Shown here piece by piece: positions 1 to 13,200 of a stretch of 64,000 bases of DNA. How positions within the stretch are numbered: position 1 is the stretch's first letter; the number at the start of each line of letters is the position of its first letter. The position numbers were made by a program, and so were the translations under genes. Origin of the DNA: Paralichthys olivaceus (lineage: Eukaryota; Chordata; Actinopteri; Pleuronectiformes; Paralichthyidae); assembly GCF_024713975.1 (NCBI RefSeq), contig NC_091109.1, forward strand, positions 18,735,260 through 18,799,259, written 5' to 3'. The notes beneath the pieces are model-generated. The model worked only from the letters and a program-made list of their open reading frames with translations, was not told the origin of the DNA and searched no databases.

Positions 1-1930
1 CAAAGTCCCATGATCCTCTGCTTCCTGAACCTGAGGAGCTGCTGCAGTAACAAATCCACCAAACTCTGTTCAGAGTTCTTCATGTTTTAAAGTTTCCTGC
101 TGGAGATGAACTCTGGGTGTTAATAACGTCTCAGTGTTTTGAACTGATCACAGATCAGCTTCACTCTTCAACTGTCTGGAGCTGATGGTGACGGTTGAAG
201 CTGTGACTCTCAGTCACTTCCTCTCTTCAGGAGATCGAACCCACTCAGCAGAGTTTCAGAGAACAGACGCTCAGGGAGTGAAGGAGGAAACTTTCTCCAT
301 GTTAATAAAATAAAATCTAAATGTTATTTTCCACCTCAGTCAACAGCAACAAACATCGACAGACGCTCAGGCCTCAGCTTCAGTTCTTTATTTTTGTCTT
401 TCATTTGAGAGACTAACCACTTTAACCACTTTCAGTTCTTTGACTCACGGACACAAGCTGTTGTTCCGCAAAGATGAAACTCATGAAGACAGAAGGAGCT
501 CCCAGAGTCACGTGTCCTCTACCCTGCACCACGGTAATAATTATAGATCATTAGACATATTTATTTGTGCTGGTGTTACTGTATCTTCAACACTGGATGA
601 TGTTCTGCAGATGTCACATTATGTGAGTTTGGATTTTATTTATCAATAAAGAAATAGAACTTTTACCTGTATTTTATTTGCACAAGAGGTTGATCATGAA
701 AACCACAGTTTTGGTTTATGTCAGTTTAAATTCCTTCAGTTCTCCGTGGATCCCTGCGACTGTTTGGTATTTCATCAAAGTGTCACTAGTTCAGACACCA
801 GAAATCTAAAACTCTTGAACTGCCCGTCATTCTATCACTTTGCAAACACAGGACTTCTCTGTATCTGCCCACAAACATCACCACACTTCCTGTGTGTCTC
901 TCAAGCTCCTCTGAGACAGTTGGTGCTGTTTGTCTTTGTCTCTGGTCCTTTTCAAGCATTAGATTCATTATATTTACGAATATAAGAAGTTTGAACATTT
1001 GGGTTTTTACTTTGGGAGCAGGTGTTGATGAATGGATTGTGAATTGTTGAAAATGTTTGAGGCTCTGTTATTGGAACTATACATCTAACTAACTACACAC
1101 AGAACCAGTAGATGAACTGTGAACATGCTGCACGTCTGAACAGTAAGATTCTCACTGTCTACAGAACAGATCGAGTTCCTCACAGTCACGAGGAGGCAGC
1201 GGAGCTCGCGCTTGAGACGAGCCCCGGTGTCACACTGCCCCCTACTGACCGGAAAGAGCAATCACTCCTCTGGGTGTATCATGAGTTCTTCTTTTTCAAA
1301 TGAATAAAAACAAAACAGAATCATTTCGAAAGGCAACACACACACACACACACACACACAAATGATTATTAACAGGAAACCTCAACACAACATACATGTG
1401 ATTACACTTCTGTGGGCGTCGCACCAACGTGACGTCATCCACTGTCTTGAATTTGATCAAAGCCACACGTACTTTAATACTTTGATCCTCTAAGTAGCTT
1501 TATCCTGTGAGGTGAAATAATAACCATGATAATATCCACAATATGTTTATTTCTACATATTTTACATGTAACATGTTTTTTCAGCGACTTCCAAACATAG
1601 AGTGCAGCTCAAAGTGCTTTACATCGAAATCAAGACATGAAATAAAAGATCCATGAGAACATTTTAGCAATAAAACAAATAATTTATAAAGAATGAAAAT
1701 AAAACTGATATAATTCATTAAAGCAAATATTAATTTAGGGAGTAGATAGTTAACAGAATCCAAATCTTTCTGCGTTTCCTGTTGTCACCATATCTATGGT
1801 TACAGTCTATGGTTAAAGTCTATGGTTACAGTCTATCACTCAGCATCATGTCTCTGTTCCAGCCTCCTCTCGTCTCCTCCTATTTTTTATCTCTTCCTGT
1901 CAGCTGACCTTTACTCAGATCACAGTGAGA
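1..1930. other. Left flank, no gene recognised
   Basis: I see no supportable coding exon here. The open frames are short, and none shows an Ig, transposase or splice-bounded pattern. About 1010-1110 is similar, in inverted orientation, to 47300-47410, the spacer between two right-hand copies. This stretch is therefore probably inter-copy spacer, and another copy could lie to the left of the window. It contains an (AC)n tract at 1336-1361. From about 1760 the sequence matches the 5' flank of the copy starting at 2680 and the inverted flank at about 36.4-36.98 kb. Confidence 0.5.
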
Positions 1931-1997
1931 GGAGCTCATATCTTTAAGAGCTGTTCTCCAGTAACACACACAGAGGAGCTGGTTTCCGGGTTGTTCG
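1925..1997 (+). other. Conserved upstream segment, possible 5'UTR exon of copy 1
   Basis: This segment is nearly identical to about 9570-9642 upstream of copy 2. It ends at a good splice donor (GTGAGT starting at 1998; the copy 2 equivalent is at 9643). It could be a noncoding first exon joined to the leader exon at 2680. The inverted equivalent upstream of copy 3 keeps the first part but not the donor, so a UTR exon is only a suggestion. RNA reads would decide. Confidence 0.35.
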
Positions 1998-2444
1998 GTG
2001 AGTCAACTCTTGTTTTCTTAACGTTTCACATGTTTTCACGGTGTTTCTGACCTGAGCAGAGGAAACATGCTAACATCATGCTAACATCATGTTAACATCG
2101 TGGGACTGAAGAAGAACCGACCCTAACAAACCGCAGAAGAAGAAGTGGGAGGTTGTTCTGAAAGTTCAGTGAAGCTGATTCAGATTTCACGGATCAACGA
2201 GTCAAAAGAGAAACGTTGTTAAAACACAAACTTCTCTTGAGGTGAACAACGAGACACAAGTCAGGAGGACGTTTGTTTATAAAAGTTCAGTGAGGAGGAG
2301 GAGGAGGAGGAGGAGGAGGAAGAGGAGCAGCGATTGTGTTTCAACAACGTTTCTATTGTGACTCGTTGATCCAAGAAATCAGAATCTGTCACCATGTTTT
2401 CAACTGTGAGGAGGAGGAGGAAGAGGCCCTTTAAAATGTTTTAC

Positions 2445-2457
2445 AGTTTCACTTTCT
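2445..2457 (+). promoter_or_regulatory. ISRE-like element upstream of HHLA2-like copy 1
   Basis: AGTTTCACTTTCT matches the interferon-stimulated response element pattern AGTTTCNNTTTC, about 225 bases before the leader ATG. The same string is upstream of copy 2 (10090-10102) and, inverted, upstream of copy 3 (36561-36573). It is not seen upstream of copies 4 and 5. Such elements bind ISGF3 and IRF factors in vertebrates. Interferon control here is inferred. If a 5'UTR exon exists further upstream, the element would be intronic. Confidence 0.45.
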
Positions 2458-2516
2458 AGTTGACTCTGTCGCAGGCTCCTCAGTGAAAAGAAAGTAGTTC
2501 AATCTGAACTCAGCTC

Positions 2517-2551
<35 letters not shown>

Positions 2552-2679
2552 GCTCTCTCTCTCTGTCTCTTCTCTCTCTCAGCTGTTCTCTCTCTGTCTC
2601 ATTCAGTCAAACCAGAAGTTTCCTCCGTGTCTCTCCTTCCTTGGATCCTCCTTCAACTCTCAGATGAACTTAAAGCAGG

Positions 2680-5600
2680 ATGTCTGAGTTCTGGTCTCTG
2701 CTCCTTGTGTTGATCCTCAACATGTGGACTCTCACCACAGCAGGTACGTGAAGTCTGATCTTATTCACAAATGACGGATTCTGTTTCAACGTAGTTCTTC
2801 ACTTTACTGTTTTAGACTCATTTGATTCATTGTTGACAATGGTTTGTTTTTTAATATACTATTGAACCTGCACTGCCCTGGAGAAACCATATTTCACTCT
2901 CCACTGCATAGTTGTACTGTTTGGTTAGAAATGACGTCACGATCACAAAACTATAGAAGAAAAAAGACTCACAACAAACAACAGGTAGCTAATAGATAGC
3001 TAATCATGTAGCTTATGAACTCAAACATTTATTATGATCATCAGCTTTATCCAGTTAGTTTTCATAACTAACTAATAGTGTAACGTTTATCTATTTAAAA
3101 TGGACTAGTTTTAAAAAACTAAACGTGTCCTGGTTCAAGCCTCATTCTTCATGTCCTTATTATACTATTACCTTTTAGTGCAGGTGAATGAAACTCAGAC
3201 ACATTTAATGTTAATAGGAAGAGAAGGGGGAGGGGTGAGTGAGTGCAAGATGAATTCACAGCGAGCACATGGTTTACTTTCTGAAACCTGATAAACCTGA
3301 TAAATCTCCTGTATGTTAACTGTCAACAGACAGACAGATATTTCCATCAGGATATTTACATTCACAATCCGTCTGAGAAAAGCTTCTATTCACCACAGTT
3401 GATCCTGAACTGGTTGTTTTTTTACCCGGTGTCTCACAGATGATGACATCTCCTGCGTTTTAGCAGAGATCTGCATCTTACCCTGCAGTTTTCAGCCTGG
3501 TACAGACCCAGTCGTCCACTGGATGAAGGTAGAAGCAGGACACACTCGTGTCCACTCCTACTACACAGCCGGAGACCAGTTAGCACACCAGAGCGAGCGC
3601 TTCAGAGGCCGGACATCTCTGTTCAAAGAGCAGATCTCCAGAGGAAACGCGTCGCTCAGGATGACAGGGCTGCAGCTTCAGGACCAGGGCAGATACAAGT
3701 GCTTCACCAGCACCATCAGTGGAAGCACCAAGGAGTCATTCATCAACCTGAGAGCAGATGGTACAGAAACTCACAGTGAATACACAACACAAACTCTAGA
3801 AATGATATTTGTCTCTTATTGCTGTCACCTTGTTTAACATTTGTACCGTTGGGTTGAGTTGAAGCCTGATACTTTAGCTTTGGACGTCTCGTTGCTTGTC
3901 GGCAGCATCACCTCTTTGAAAAACGGTGAGTCACTAAAGTGCAATGAATGCTGGGATATGTTGGACGGGGAAGGATCCACTCGTTGGAGCCTCGGTCTTC
4001 AAATGCAGCCCCTGAATTGAGACACAGCTGATGTCAGCAGCTCCACATGTTGGCTCATATGTGACATGTTCAATAATAATCACAACGTGTCACATGGATG
4101 AAGAGCTCCACAGTGCACGAGGCAAAGATGAGACATGAGTTAGAAATGAGAAATGTTGTGTTGCAGCTCCGGTGCGTAACGTGGACATGGAGCAGGAGGA
4201 GAACAGCTTCACCTGCCGCTCACAGGGGATCTACCCCGAGCCGGAGCTCACCTGGTCCACCAGCCCTCCGTCCAACGTGACCCTTCAGAGGGAACCCACG
4301 GTGAAGAAGACGGAGCAGCAGCTCTATGAGATCAGCAGCAACCTGACACTGTCAGACACAGACACTGATCTGATCTGCACCGTCAGCACTCGCAGTGGCA
4401 GCAGGAGAGTCATGTGGCATCGACCCAGTACGTTGAATCTGCTCTATGGAGCTGAACCTTTGCTTGTTTCACCGTACTGCTGCATATTTATATCTGCTCC
4501 TACAGATAACATCCATTTTCTATCAGTGCTGATGATCTTCTGAATCTTTACTTCACCCGTCTGTTTCTCTGTTTGTCCACTGAACTGATTCCACTAAACT
4601 TGTTGGGAGGATGGGACGTGGGCCAAACGTCACTCAGTAGAGCTCAGACCTCCACGAGGCCCAACAGTCTCCTTATGAAGCCACGTTTTGATTCACCAGG
4701 CCCAAGATCTGCAGCAACTTTCACACACTCATAAATATCAGTCCTCTGAATCTGTCACATTCGTTTCTTTAATATTCATCAATGATTCGCAGGGAAATCA
4801 ATGAAACTGTTGAAAACCGTCCTCTCTCACAATGGTCATGTGAACAAACACCAGATCCTGGATCCACACAAACATGTGATGAGTTCTTCTCTGACCCTGA
4901 CCCATAACACATCTTTCTACCAAGAACCATGGAAATCTGTCCACTAGTGTTTGTGTAATGTTTCTTAAAATCCAGCAAACAGATGGAACATTGAACAGAT
5001 CCATTAGTTCTCTTTCTTTAACACTGGACACGTTTGGACCTTTTCACTGAGGACTGATGTGTGTGAAATGTGCTGCAGCTTGAATTGAGTGTTGGGCCTT
5101 GGAGGAGATATCAGCTCTACTGAGAGACCTTCTAGTTCAAGTCATCAGTCCAAGGCCACACCCTCCTCCAAATGAATGTGATGATAGAAAATGTTCAGAG
5201 TCACATCCGAGCCTGAAACCACATTCTGATAATGATGAGATGATTTGATCTGTTTTCTGTTCAGCTCCCGTCCATGTGTCACACGGTGAAACAACAACAC
5301 TCCACTGCACTGCTCCAAACATCAAACCCCCGACACACCTCGTGTGGAAATTCAACCACAGTCAGATCATTGTGAACCGGACCGAGGTCCACGGCCCCCA
5401 CGAGGTCTCAGAGCAGTGGAGGCAGCAGGTGGAGGATGTGTCAGCGTCAGGCAGCCTCACGCTGCACCACTTATCTTCACATCACCAGGGAACGTTCACC
5501 TGTGAACTCAGTGATGAAGAGGAGACGCATCTAATCAACAGCTACGTGACCATAGAGACCGAGACAGGTAAGACCCTATGAGACGTTTCTACAATCTGTG

Positions 5601-6992
5601 ATTAACTGTGATGCTTCAATGAGCTGCTTTAAGATATGGACACATGGTCGTTAACACGACTCACTGTGTCCAGACAGGTCGAGTCTGGTTCCTGCTCCAG
5701 AACATCACTGAGCTACGGTTAGCTCAGGTTAGCTAGGTCACTAAGGTTAGCTAGTTCACTAGTTAGCTATGGTTAGCTCAGGTTAGCTAGGTCACTAAGG
5801 TTAACTAGTTCACTAAGGTTAACTAGTGAGCTAATGTTAGCTAGTTCACTAAGGTTAGCTAGTGAGCTAATGTTAGCTCAGGTTAACTAGTGAACTTCAG
5901 CAGTTTCTTTGTCTGAGTCCAAACTGATTTTGACGTCACACTGAAGACACATCACTTCACCACTTTGTTGATGCTACAATACTACTCACTGAAATTAATC
6001 TAATGTTTTTCAGTTTCAGATGCAGTAATTGTGACCATAGTACTCATTGTGTTAACATCAGCAGTTGGAGCAGTATTCTGCTTAAAAATACTAAAGGTAA
6101 ATATTCATATTTCTAATAATTCTGCTCTTCATTTATTATGTGTTGTTTGTTCTAATGATTCTTTCTTTTGAATTCAGATCAAATGCAACAAACAGAAAAT
6201 GAAACAAACCCAATCACCATCTTCAGAGAGTTTAGAGTCAAGGTAAGTTGACTGTATATTCTGTACTGGGAATAACAACATGCTGCTCTACAGAATAACA
6301 CTGTTGTCATGGAGACACTGTAAACTACTTTATTCTTGTCACGTTGCTCTAACAGCTTCATCTCAGCTTCATCAGCAGACACATCCTAAAGCATCAGTTT
6401 CTGACGGCTTCATTCAAAAACCACAACGATATTAGAGAGAAAGAAAATCTGATACCGATATATAGACTTGATATTTTACAGTTTAACCATCAACTGTATG
6501 ATAAATAACTCAAATACGAACAAATACAGAGAACTTGAATTAAAAAATGTGAGTTTCACGTCAAATGTAACATGGATTAATATCGTTCATTCTGTAAAAT
6601 GAACGTTTCTATATCAGCAAACATGAAGCAGATACAGATGTGTCTGTGAACGTCTCGGCTAATTTCATCTGTTGTTTCTGTCATTTCCTGGAGGAGATGT
6701 TAGTTTCAGGTTTGTGGAGCAGAAGCAAAAGTATAAAGAAATGCATGATATGAAAAAGAAGTTAAATTGATTCAATAAGATTAGGAGAGAAGAAGATGTC
6801 CTCATGTTTGACAGTTTCACATCTTCTGCAGTTTGTGTTTGTGACTGATGAAGAATAAAAATCTAGGAGATTAAGATTTCAGCAGCTCTGAATTTTCTTC
6901 ATTTTGTTTTCAGGTCACCCAATGAAGAGGATGATGAGAACATGAGACAAGAAAAGAAAGAAATGAAGCCTGAGTTAGAAAAAGACGAATAA
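2680..6992 (+). CDS. hhla2-like: HHLA2-like B7-family membrane protein, copy 1
   Basis: Seven coding exons: 2680-2743 (signal peptide MSEFWSLLLVLILNMWTL), 3440-3760 (IgV), 4167-4427 (IgC-like), 5265-5567 (second IgC-like), 6014-6096 (transmembrane helix), 6178-6242 and 6914-6992. Introns around the Ig exons are phase 1, as usual for the family. The sum is 392 codons including the stop. The IgV exon shows the LPC and YKC disulfide cysteines, and the motifs VHSYY, RTSLF and GNASL shared with human HHLA2; TWST and LVWKF mark the C domains. B7 proteins sit on antigen-presenting or epithelial cells and co-signal to T and NK cells; that role is inferred from family. Oddity: a C-to-T change plus one inserted base at about 6990 gives an early stop, removing the acidic tail that stays open in copy 2. 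VTCN1-like or butyrophilin-like are alternative labels. Confidence 0.8.
4440..5264. repeat. Intron between the two C-domain exons, shared repeat
   Basis: This intron is nearly identical in copies 1, 2, 4 and 5 (also 12040-12877, 42311-43149 and 52457-53294). Its middle (about 4750-5050, with words such as CCAAGAACCATGGAAATC) looks like a dispersed teleost repeat rather than a gene. The antisense open frames in it are preserved only because the copies are recent. Confidence 0.5.
5700..5895. repeat. GTTAGCT-type intronic minisatellite, copy 1
   Basis: Tandem, partly mirrored variants of GGTTAGCTAG, GTCACTAAG and GAGCTAAT fill the intron between the second C-domain exon and the transmembrane exon. 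Homologous arrays of different length and order occur in the same intron of copies 2, 4 and 5 (13325-13492, 41605-41867, 51747-52012). Confidence 0.85.
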
Positions 6993-7780
6993 AATATCTC
7001 AGGATGAAGAAGAGGAAGACGTAGAAGACGAAGACTTCAACTTGGAAAGACGAGCAGATTCCAGGTGACCTGGACAATATCCTGCTGACGTCTTCTCATG
7101 TGAAAGACAAAGTGCAAACGGCTTCAGTCACTGAACCATCAAATCCATTTGAATGAAGCTGCTGGTGTGTTTCATCTAAATTGTATGAACTGTAGTTTTC
7201 TTTACCATAGAATGAGCCCTTTATATTTAAAACTTTATATTTACATGGAGGAGGTCCTCTATGTGGAGGCCGCCATGTTTTTTACTGTCGTTCCAAACTG
7301 GACCAACTAAAACCTTTTGAGTTTTCATGACGACTGAAGTTCACCACAGGTTCTCTGTCATGTTTGGAAGGGGAGAGTGACATGAGGAGTATCCAGCTGC
7401 AACATGAAACTTCACCTCTAGGTGTCACTAGATTCTACACACTGTACCTTTAAGTCTGTTTTAACTCTGAATCCTGAATGTACATTTTTGTATTTATATT
7501 TGCTACTGTTTTGTATTTGTACATATTTTTATGGAGCTGTACTTCATCGACTGTTATGGAACATTGAAAGATGTATTAAAAGTAATTTCTATAAATCTGT
7601 GTGGTATCTTTCTGTATTTAACACATTTAGGACATGACTGCTCGTGACTCTAGAGAACGTCTATCTTGTCCTCTAGCGCCACCTGCAGTTGGAAGCTTTC
7701 ATTTATCCATTGAAATCTAAGTGAGTGTACAAATGTCTGTTCCTCTGGCTCCACCGTGTGGTCATTGGTTGTTCCCACAG
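6993..7780. repeat. 3' flank shared by copies 1, 4 and 5
   Basis: This covers the likely 3'UTR and downstream flank of copy 1. The same sequence occurs inverted at about 40130-40900 and 47570-48470, downstream of copies 4 and 5. It includes the string ACACACTGTACCTTTAAG (about 7437), close to a motif that recurs at 14368 and 30290 and is probably an end of a short dispersed element. Similarity stops at about 7780, where a GA tract begins. Confidence 0.65.
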
Positions 7781-7890
7781 AAAGAGACTGAGAGAGGGAG
7801 AGAGAGAGAGAGAAAGGGGGAGAGAGGGAGAGACAGAGGGAGGGAGAGAGAGAGAGAGTGAGAGACAGAGAGAGGGAGAGACAGAGTGTT
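7781..7890. repeat. GA-rich simple repeat
   Basis: A purine tract of GAGAGA and GGGAGAGA units about 110 bases long, directly after the shared 3' flank of copy 1. The corresponding point on the right side is followed by other sequence, so this tract marks the edge of the duplicated segment. Confidence 0.9.
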
Positions 7891-8689
7891 GGTTTAGAGA
7901 AGTGTCCTCCACCTCAGGATGTAAATAATTGACGAGAGGAGAAGACAACTTGTATCACGGAAGTTCTTACTGTTCTTTTACAGCTTCCTGACTCTGATAC
8001 ATCAGCTCCAATGGAATAAAAGCCTTTTTTCAGATCTGCATTTTTTATAAACCTGCATAAACCTGCACTGCTTGTCATTCATACTCATGTAAGCATTGCT
8101 CTAAATGTCAAACATTGTATTAATGTGTGTGTGGTTTATTTTATTATTGAGGATAGTATAACATGTTTCATTCTAATTCAAATGTCAGACTGAATATTCA
8201 GCTTTCTAAATGTCCAGATCCTAATTTGTGTCTTCACAAAGAATGTTCAGATTTCGATGAATCTCAAGGAGAATTTTCTAAATGAACATTTCTGTGATAA
8301 ACACACAAACTTGGTGAATTTTAGCCTCTTTAGTGCATATTTTTGTTTCGAAATGAAAGAAGCGTCATTTCCACTGTGTTTTTAGCCTGAAGGTAACAGG
8401 AAGTGGCTCAGCTAGCAGACGGTATACATGCCTCAATAAGTGTGTGAACACATAAACAAACTCAGATGAGGCTTTATTATTAGCTCCATGTTATGTTGAT
8501 ATATGATCATGTCAGATATTAGGGGTTGTAGGCTGGAAGGTTTTTTATCCCACATATGTAAAACAATGACAAAATATTCCTGGAACATACAGTTTCATCT
8601 CATTATTGTTCAGTGGAGTCTCTGAGGTTTGACAGTCAGTGACTGACTAATGTTCCAGTGACATTACTCAGTAAGGTGTGAACACAGAG

Positions 8690-9172
8690 CTGTGGCATAA
8701 AAACACTTTGTGTGTTGTGTTGTTCTTGTTGATGTCAAGCAGACCACGTGATGATGGAATAAAAACACAAACCTGTAGCTTCAGTCTGGACCATGGATCA
8801 TTCTCTCCTCCTCCTCCTCCTCCTCCTCCTCCTCCTCCTCCTCACTGCTGACAGTGGATTTGAAGACGTCCGAGTCCGAGTCGACCTCTGAGCTCAGTAA
8901 AGTTCATGTGGAACTCACTTGAGTCTCTGATCTCTTTACTGGAGCTGGTGTCACTCAATGTACAAAGCACATTATTCTTGTCAGTATCTCCAGGTGAGAC
9001 AGTTTGTCCATTGTCTCATGAGGAAAGTAAAACGTTACACATCCACAGCACAAACAGCAAAGTCTGTGTTTAACTTTTAAAAAGACAGACTTATGTCAAA
9101 CTGCGGAGAATTAGGTTGATTTGGTGAAAACAGGAATTATATGACACTTGTTTTTACGTATAAGGCATCTGA
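8690..9172. repeat. Left arm of a long inverted repeat
   Basis: This matches 38312-38770 in reverse complement. Shared landmarks include GTGTTGTTCTTGTTGATG, CACGTGATGATGGAATAAA, a (CTC)n tract (8801-8844 against (GGA)n at 38639-38687) and the string ACTGCGGAGAATTAGG. It lies between copies 1 and 2, and the other arm lies in the spacer beyond copy 4, so the duplicated blocks carried spacer as well as gene. Confidence 0.8.
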
Positions 9173-9499
9173 AGTCATTGAGAAAATGTAATATCAGGCC
9201 TCTTCTAACGTTTCCCATTGGACATTTGGGCTGATTATAGCAAGACAATTTTTTTTTGATTGACATTAAAACATCACATTCTGGGGTTATAGATGCTTAA
9301 TTATTAATTTGGTGTATATATGTACATATGTACAGTTCTGGAATGTCCCTCAGCTTGATGTTGTTAATAGACCATTTCTTATTCAATTGTAATTTATTTG
9401 ATTTCAGTTGAATGTTTGTTTCAATCTCACTCCTTTAAACACAGGCGATGGTTATTTCACAAATCTACTTGTTTAGTTTGGGTGTGTTCATCTCACCTC

Positions 9500-10280
9500 C
9501 CCCACTTCCTCCTCTCGTCTCCTCCTATTTTTTATCTCTTCCTGTCAGCTGACCTTTACTCAGATCACAGTGAGAGGAGCTCATATCTTTAAGAGCTGTT
9601 CTCCAGTAACACACACAGAGGAGCTGGTTTCCGGGTTGTTCGGTGAGTCAACTCTTGTTTTCTTAACGTTTCACATGTTTTCACGGTGTTTCTGACCGGA
9701 GCAGAGGAAACATGCTAACATCATGTTAACATCATGTTAACATCATGGGACTGAAGAAGAACCGACCCTAACAAACCGCAGAAGAAGAAGTGGGAGATTG
9801 TTCTGAAAGTTCAGTGAAGCTGATTCAGATTTAATCGATCAACGAGTCAAAAGAGAAACGTTGTTAAAACACAAACTTCTCTTGAGGTGAACAACGAGAC
9901 ACAAGTCAGGAGGAGGTTTGTTTCTAAAAGTTCAGTGAGGAGGAAGAGGAGGAGGAGGAGGAGGAAGAGGAGCAGCGATTGTGTTTCAACAACGTTTCTA
10001 TTGTGACTCGTTGATCCAAGAAATCAGAATCTGTCACCATGTTTTCAACTGTGAGGAGGAGGAGGAAGACGCCCTTTAAAATGTTTTACAGTTTCACTTT
10101 CTAGTTAACTCTGTCGCAGGCTCCTCAGTGAAAAAAAAGTAGTTCAATCTGAACTCAGCTCCTCTCTCTCTTCTCTCTCTCAGCTGTTCTCTCTCTGTCT
10201 CATTCAGTCAAACCAGGAGTTTCCTCCGTGTCTCTCCTTCCTTGGATCCTCCTTCAACTCTCAGATGAACTTAAAGCAGG
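9500..10280 (+). promoter_or_regulatory. 5' flank of HHLA2-like copy 2
   Basis: Nearly identical to 1880-2679 upstream of copy 1, with the CT-rich stretch shortened. It includes the ISRE-like AGTTTCACTTTCT at 10090-10102 and the donor-like GGTGAGTC at 9642. The left edge of similarity is near 9500. Further left (9175-9490) I recognise nothing. Confidence 0.5.
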
Positions 10281-13200
10281 ATGTCTGAGTTCTGGTCTCT
10301 GCTCCTTCAGTTGATCCTCAACATGTGGACTTTCACCACAGCAGGTACGTGAAGTCTGATCTTATTCACAAATGACGGATTCTGTTTCAACGTAGTTCTT
10401 CACTTTACTGTTTTAGACTCATTTGATTCATTGTTGACAATGGTTTGTTTTTTAATATACTATTGAACCTGCACTGCCCTGGAGAAACCATATTTCACTC
10501 TCCACTGCATAGTTGTACTGTTTGGTTAGAAATGACGTCACGATCACAAAACTATAGAAGAAAAAAGACTCACAACAAACAACAGGTAGCTAATAGATAG
10601 CTAATCATGTAGCTTATGAACTCAAACATTTATTATGATCATCAGCTTTATCCAGTTAGTTTTCATAACTAACTAATAGTGTAACGTTTATCTATTTAAA
10701 ATGGACTAGTTTTAAAAAACTAAACGTGTCCTGGTTCAAGCCTCATTCTTCATGTCCTTATTATACTATTACCTTTTAGTGCAGGTGAATGAAACTCAGA
10801 CACATTTAATGTTAATAGGAAGAGAAGGGGGAGGGGTGAGATCACAGTGAGGACACGAGCACATGGTTTACTTTCTGAAACCTGATAAACCTCCTGTATG
10901 TTAACTGTCAACAGACAGACAGATATTTCCATCAGGATATTTACATTCACAATCCGTCTGAGAGCAACTGCACTGATTGCACTTTTAAAAAAAGTTTCTA
11001 TTCACCACAGTTGATCCTGAACTGTTTGTTTTTTTACCCGGTGTCTCACAGATGATGACATCTCCTGTGTTTTAGCAGAGATCTGCATCTTACTCTGCAG
11101 TTTTCAGCCTGGTACAGACCCAGTCGTCCACTGGATGAAGGTAGAAGCAGGAGACACTCCTGTCCACTCCTACTTCAGCACCAGAGACCAGTTAGCACAC
11201 CAGAGCGAGCGCTTCAGAGGCCGGACATCTCTGTTCAAAGAGCAGATCTCCAGAGGAAACGCGTCGCTCAGGATGACGGGGCTGCAGCTTCAGGACCAGG
11301 GCAGATACAAGTGCTACGCCAACACCATCAGTGGAAGCACCAAGGAGTCATTCATCAACCTGAGAGCAGATGGTACAGAAACTCACAGTGAATACACAAC
11401 ACAAACTCTAGAAATGATATTTGTCTCTTATTGCTGTCACCTTGTTTAACATTTGTACCGTTGGGTTGAGTTGAAGCCTGATACTTTAGCTTTGGACGTC
11501 TCGTTGCTTGTCGGCAGCATCACCTCTTTGAAAAACGGTGAGTCACTAAAGTGCAATGAATGCTGGGATATGTTGGACGGGGAAGGATCCACTCGTTGGA
11601 GCCTCGGTCTTCAAATGCAGCCCCTGAATTGAGACACAGCTGATGTCAGCAGCTCCACATGTTGGCTCATATGTGACATGTTCAATAATAATCACAACGT
11701 GTCACATGGATGAAGAGCTCCACAGTGCACGAGGCAAAGATGAGACATGAGTTAGAAATGAGAAATGTTGTGTTGCAGCTCCGGTGCGTAACGTGGACAT
11801 GGAGCAGGAGGAGAACAGCTTCACCTGCCGCTCACAGGGGATCTACCCCGAGCCGGAGCTCACCTGGTCCACCAGCCCTCCGTCCAACGTGACCCTTCAG
11901 AGGGAACCCACGGTGAAGAAGACGGAGCAGCAGCTCTATGAGATCAGCAGCACACTGACACTGTCAGACACAGACACTGATCTGATCTGCAACGTCAGCA
12001 CTCGCAGTGGCAGCAGGAGAGTCATGTGGCATCGACCCAGTACGTTGAATCTGCTCTATGGAGCTGAACCTTTGCTTGTTTCACCGTACTGCTGCATATT
12101 TATATCTGCTCCTACAGATAACATCCATTTTCTATCAGTGCTGATGATCTTCTGAATCTTTACTTCACCCGTCTGTTTCTCTGTTTGTCCACTGAACTGA
12201 TTCCACTAAACTTGTTGGGAGGATGGGACGTGGGTCAAACGTCACTCAGTAGAGCTCAGACCTCCACCGAGGCCCAACAGTCTCCTTATGAAGCCACGTT
12301 TTGAGTCACCAGGCCCAAGATCTGCAGCAACTTTCACACACTCATAAATATCAGTCCTCTGAATCTGTCACATTCGTTTCTTTAATATTCATCAATGATT
12401 TGCAGGGAAATCAATGAAACTGTTGAAAACCGTCCTCTCTCACAATGGTCATGTGAACAAACACCAGATCCTGGATCCACACAAACATGTGATGAGTTCT
12501 TCTCTGACCCTGACCCATAACACATCTTTCTACCAAGAACCATGGAAATCTGTCCACTAGTGTTTGTGTAATGTTTCTTAAAATCCAGCAAACAAATGAA
12601 ACATTGAACAGATCCATTAGTTCTCTTTCTTTAACACTGGACACGTTTGGACCTTTTCACTGAGGACTGATGTGTGTGAAATGTGCTGCAGCTTGAATTG
12701 AGTGTTGGGCCTTGGAGGAGATATCAGCTCTACTGAGAGACCTTCTAGTTCAAGTCATCAGTCCAAGGCCACACCCTCCTCCAAATGAATGTGATGATAG
12801 AAAATGTTCAGAGTCACATCCGAGCCTGAAACCACATTCTGATAATGATGAGATGATTTGATCTGTTTTCTGTTCAGCTCCCGTCCATGTGTCACACGGT
12901 GAAACAACAACACTCCACTGCACTGCTCCAAACATCAAACCCCCGACACACCTCGTGTGGAAATTCAACCACAGGCAGATCATTGTGAACCGGACCGAGG
13001 TCCACGGCCCCCACGAGGTCTCAGAGCAGTGGAGGCAGCAGGTGGAGGATGTGTCAGCGTCAGGCAGCCTCACGCTGCACCACTTATCTTCACATCACCA
13101 GGGAACGTTCACCTGTGAACTCAGTGATGAAGAGGAGACGCATCTAATCAACAGCTACGTGACCATAGAGACCGAGACAGGTAAGACCCTATGAGACGTT

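Noticed and set aside
440..985. Short open frames at the left end
   Set aside because: No domain, no splice context and no counterpart in the duplicated spacer.
3772..3778. CACAGTG heptamer just after the IgV exon of copy 1, as in a recombination signal
   Set aside because: No nonamer occurs 12 or 23 bases further on, and the IgV exon has an ordinary phase 1 donor at 3761, so these are not rearranging V segments.
4769..5031. Antisense open frames preserved in four copies (also near 12.4, 42.6 and 52.7 kb)
   Set aside because: They lie in a nearly identical intron with a dispersed repeat; preservation follows from recent duplication and not from coding constraint.
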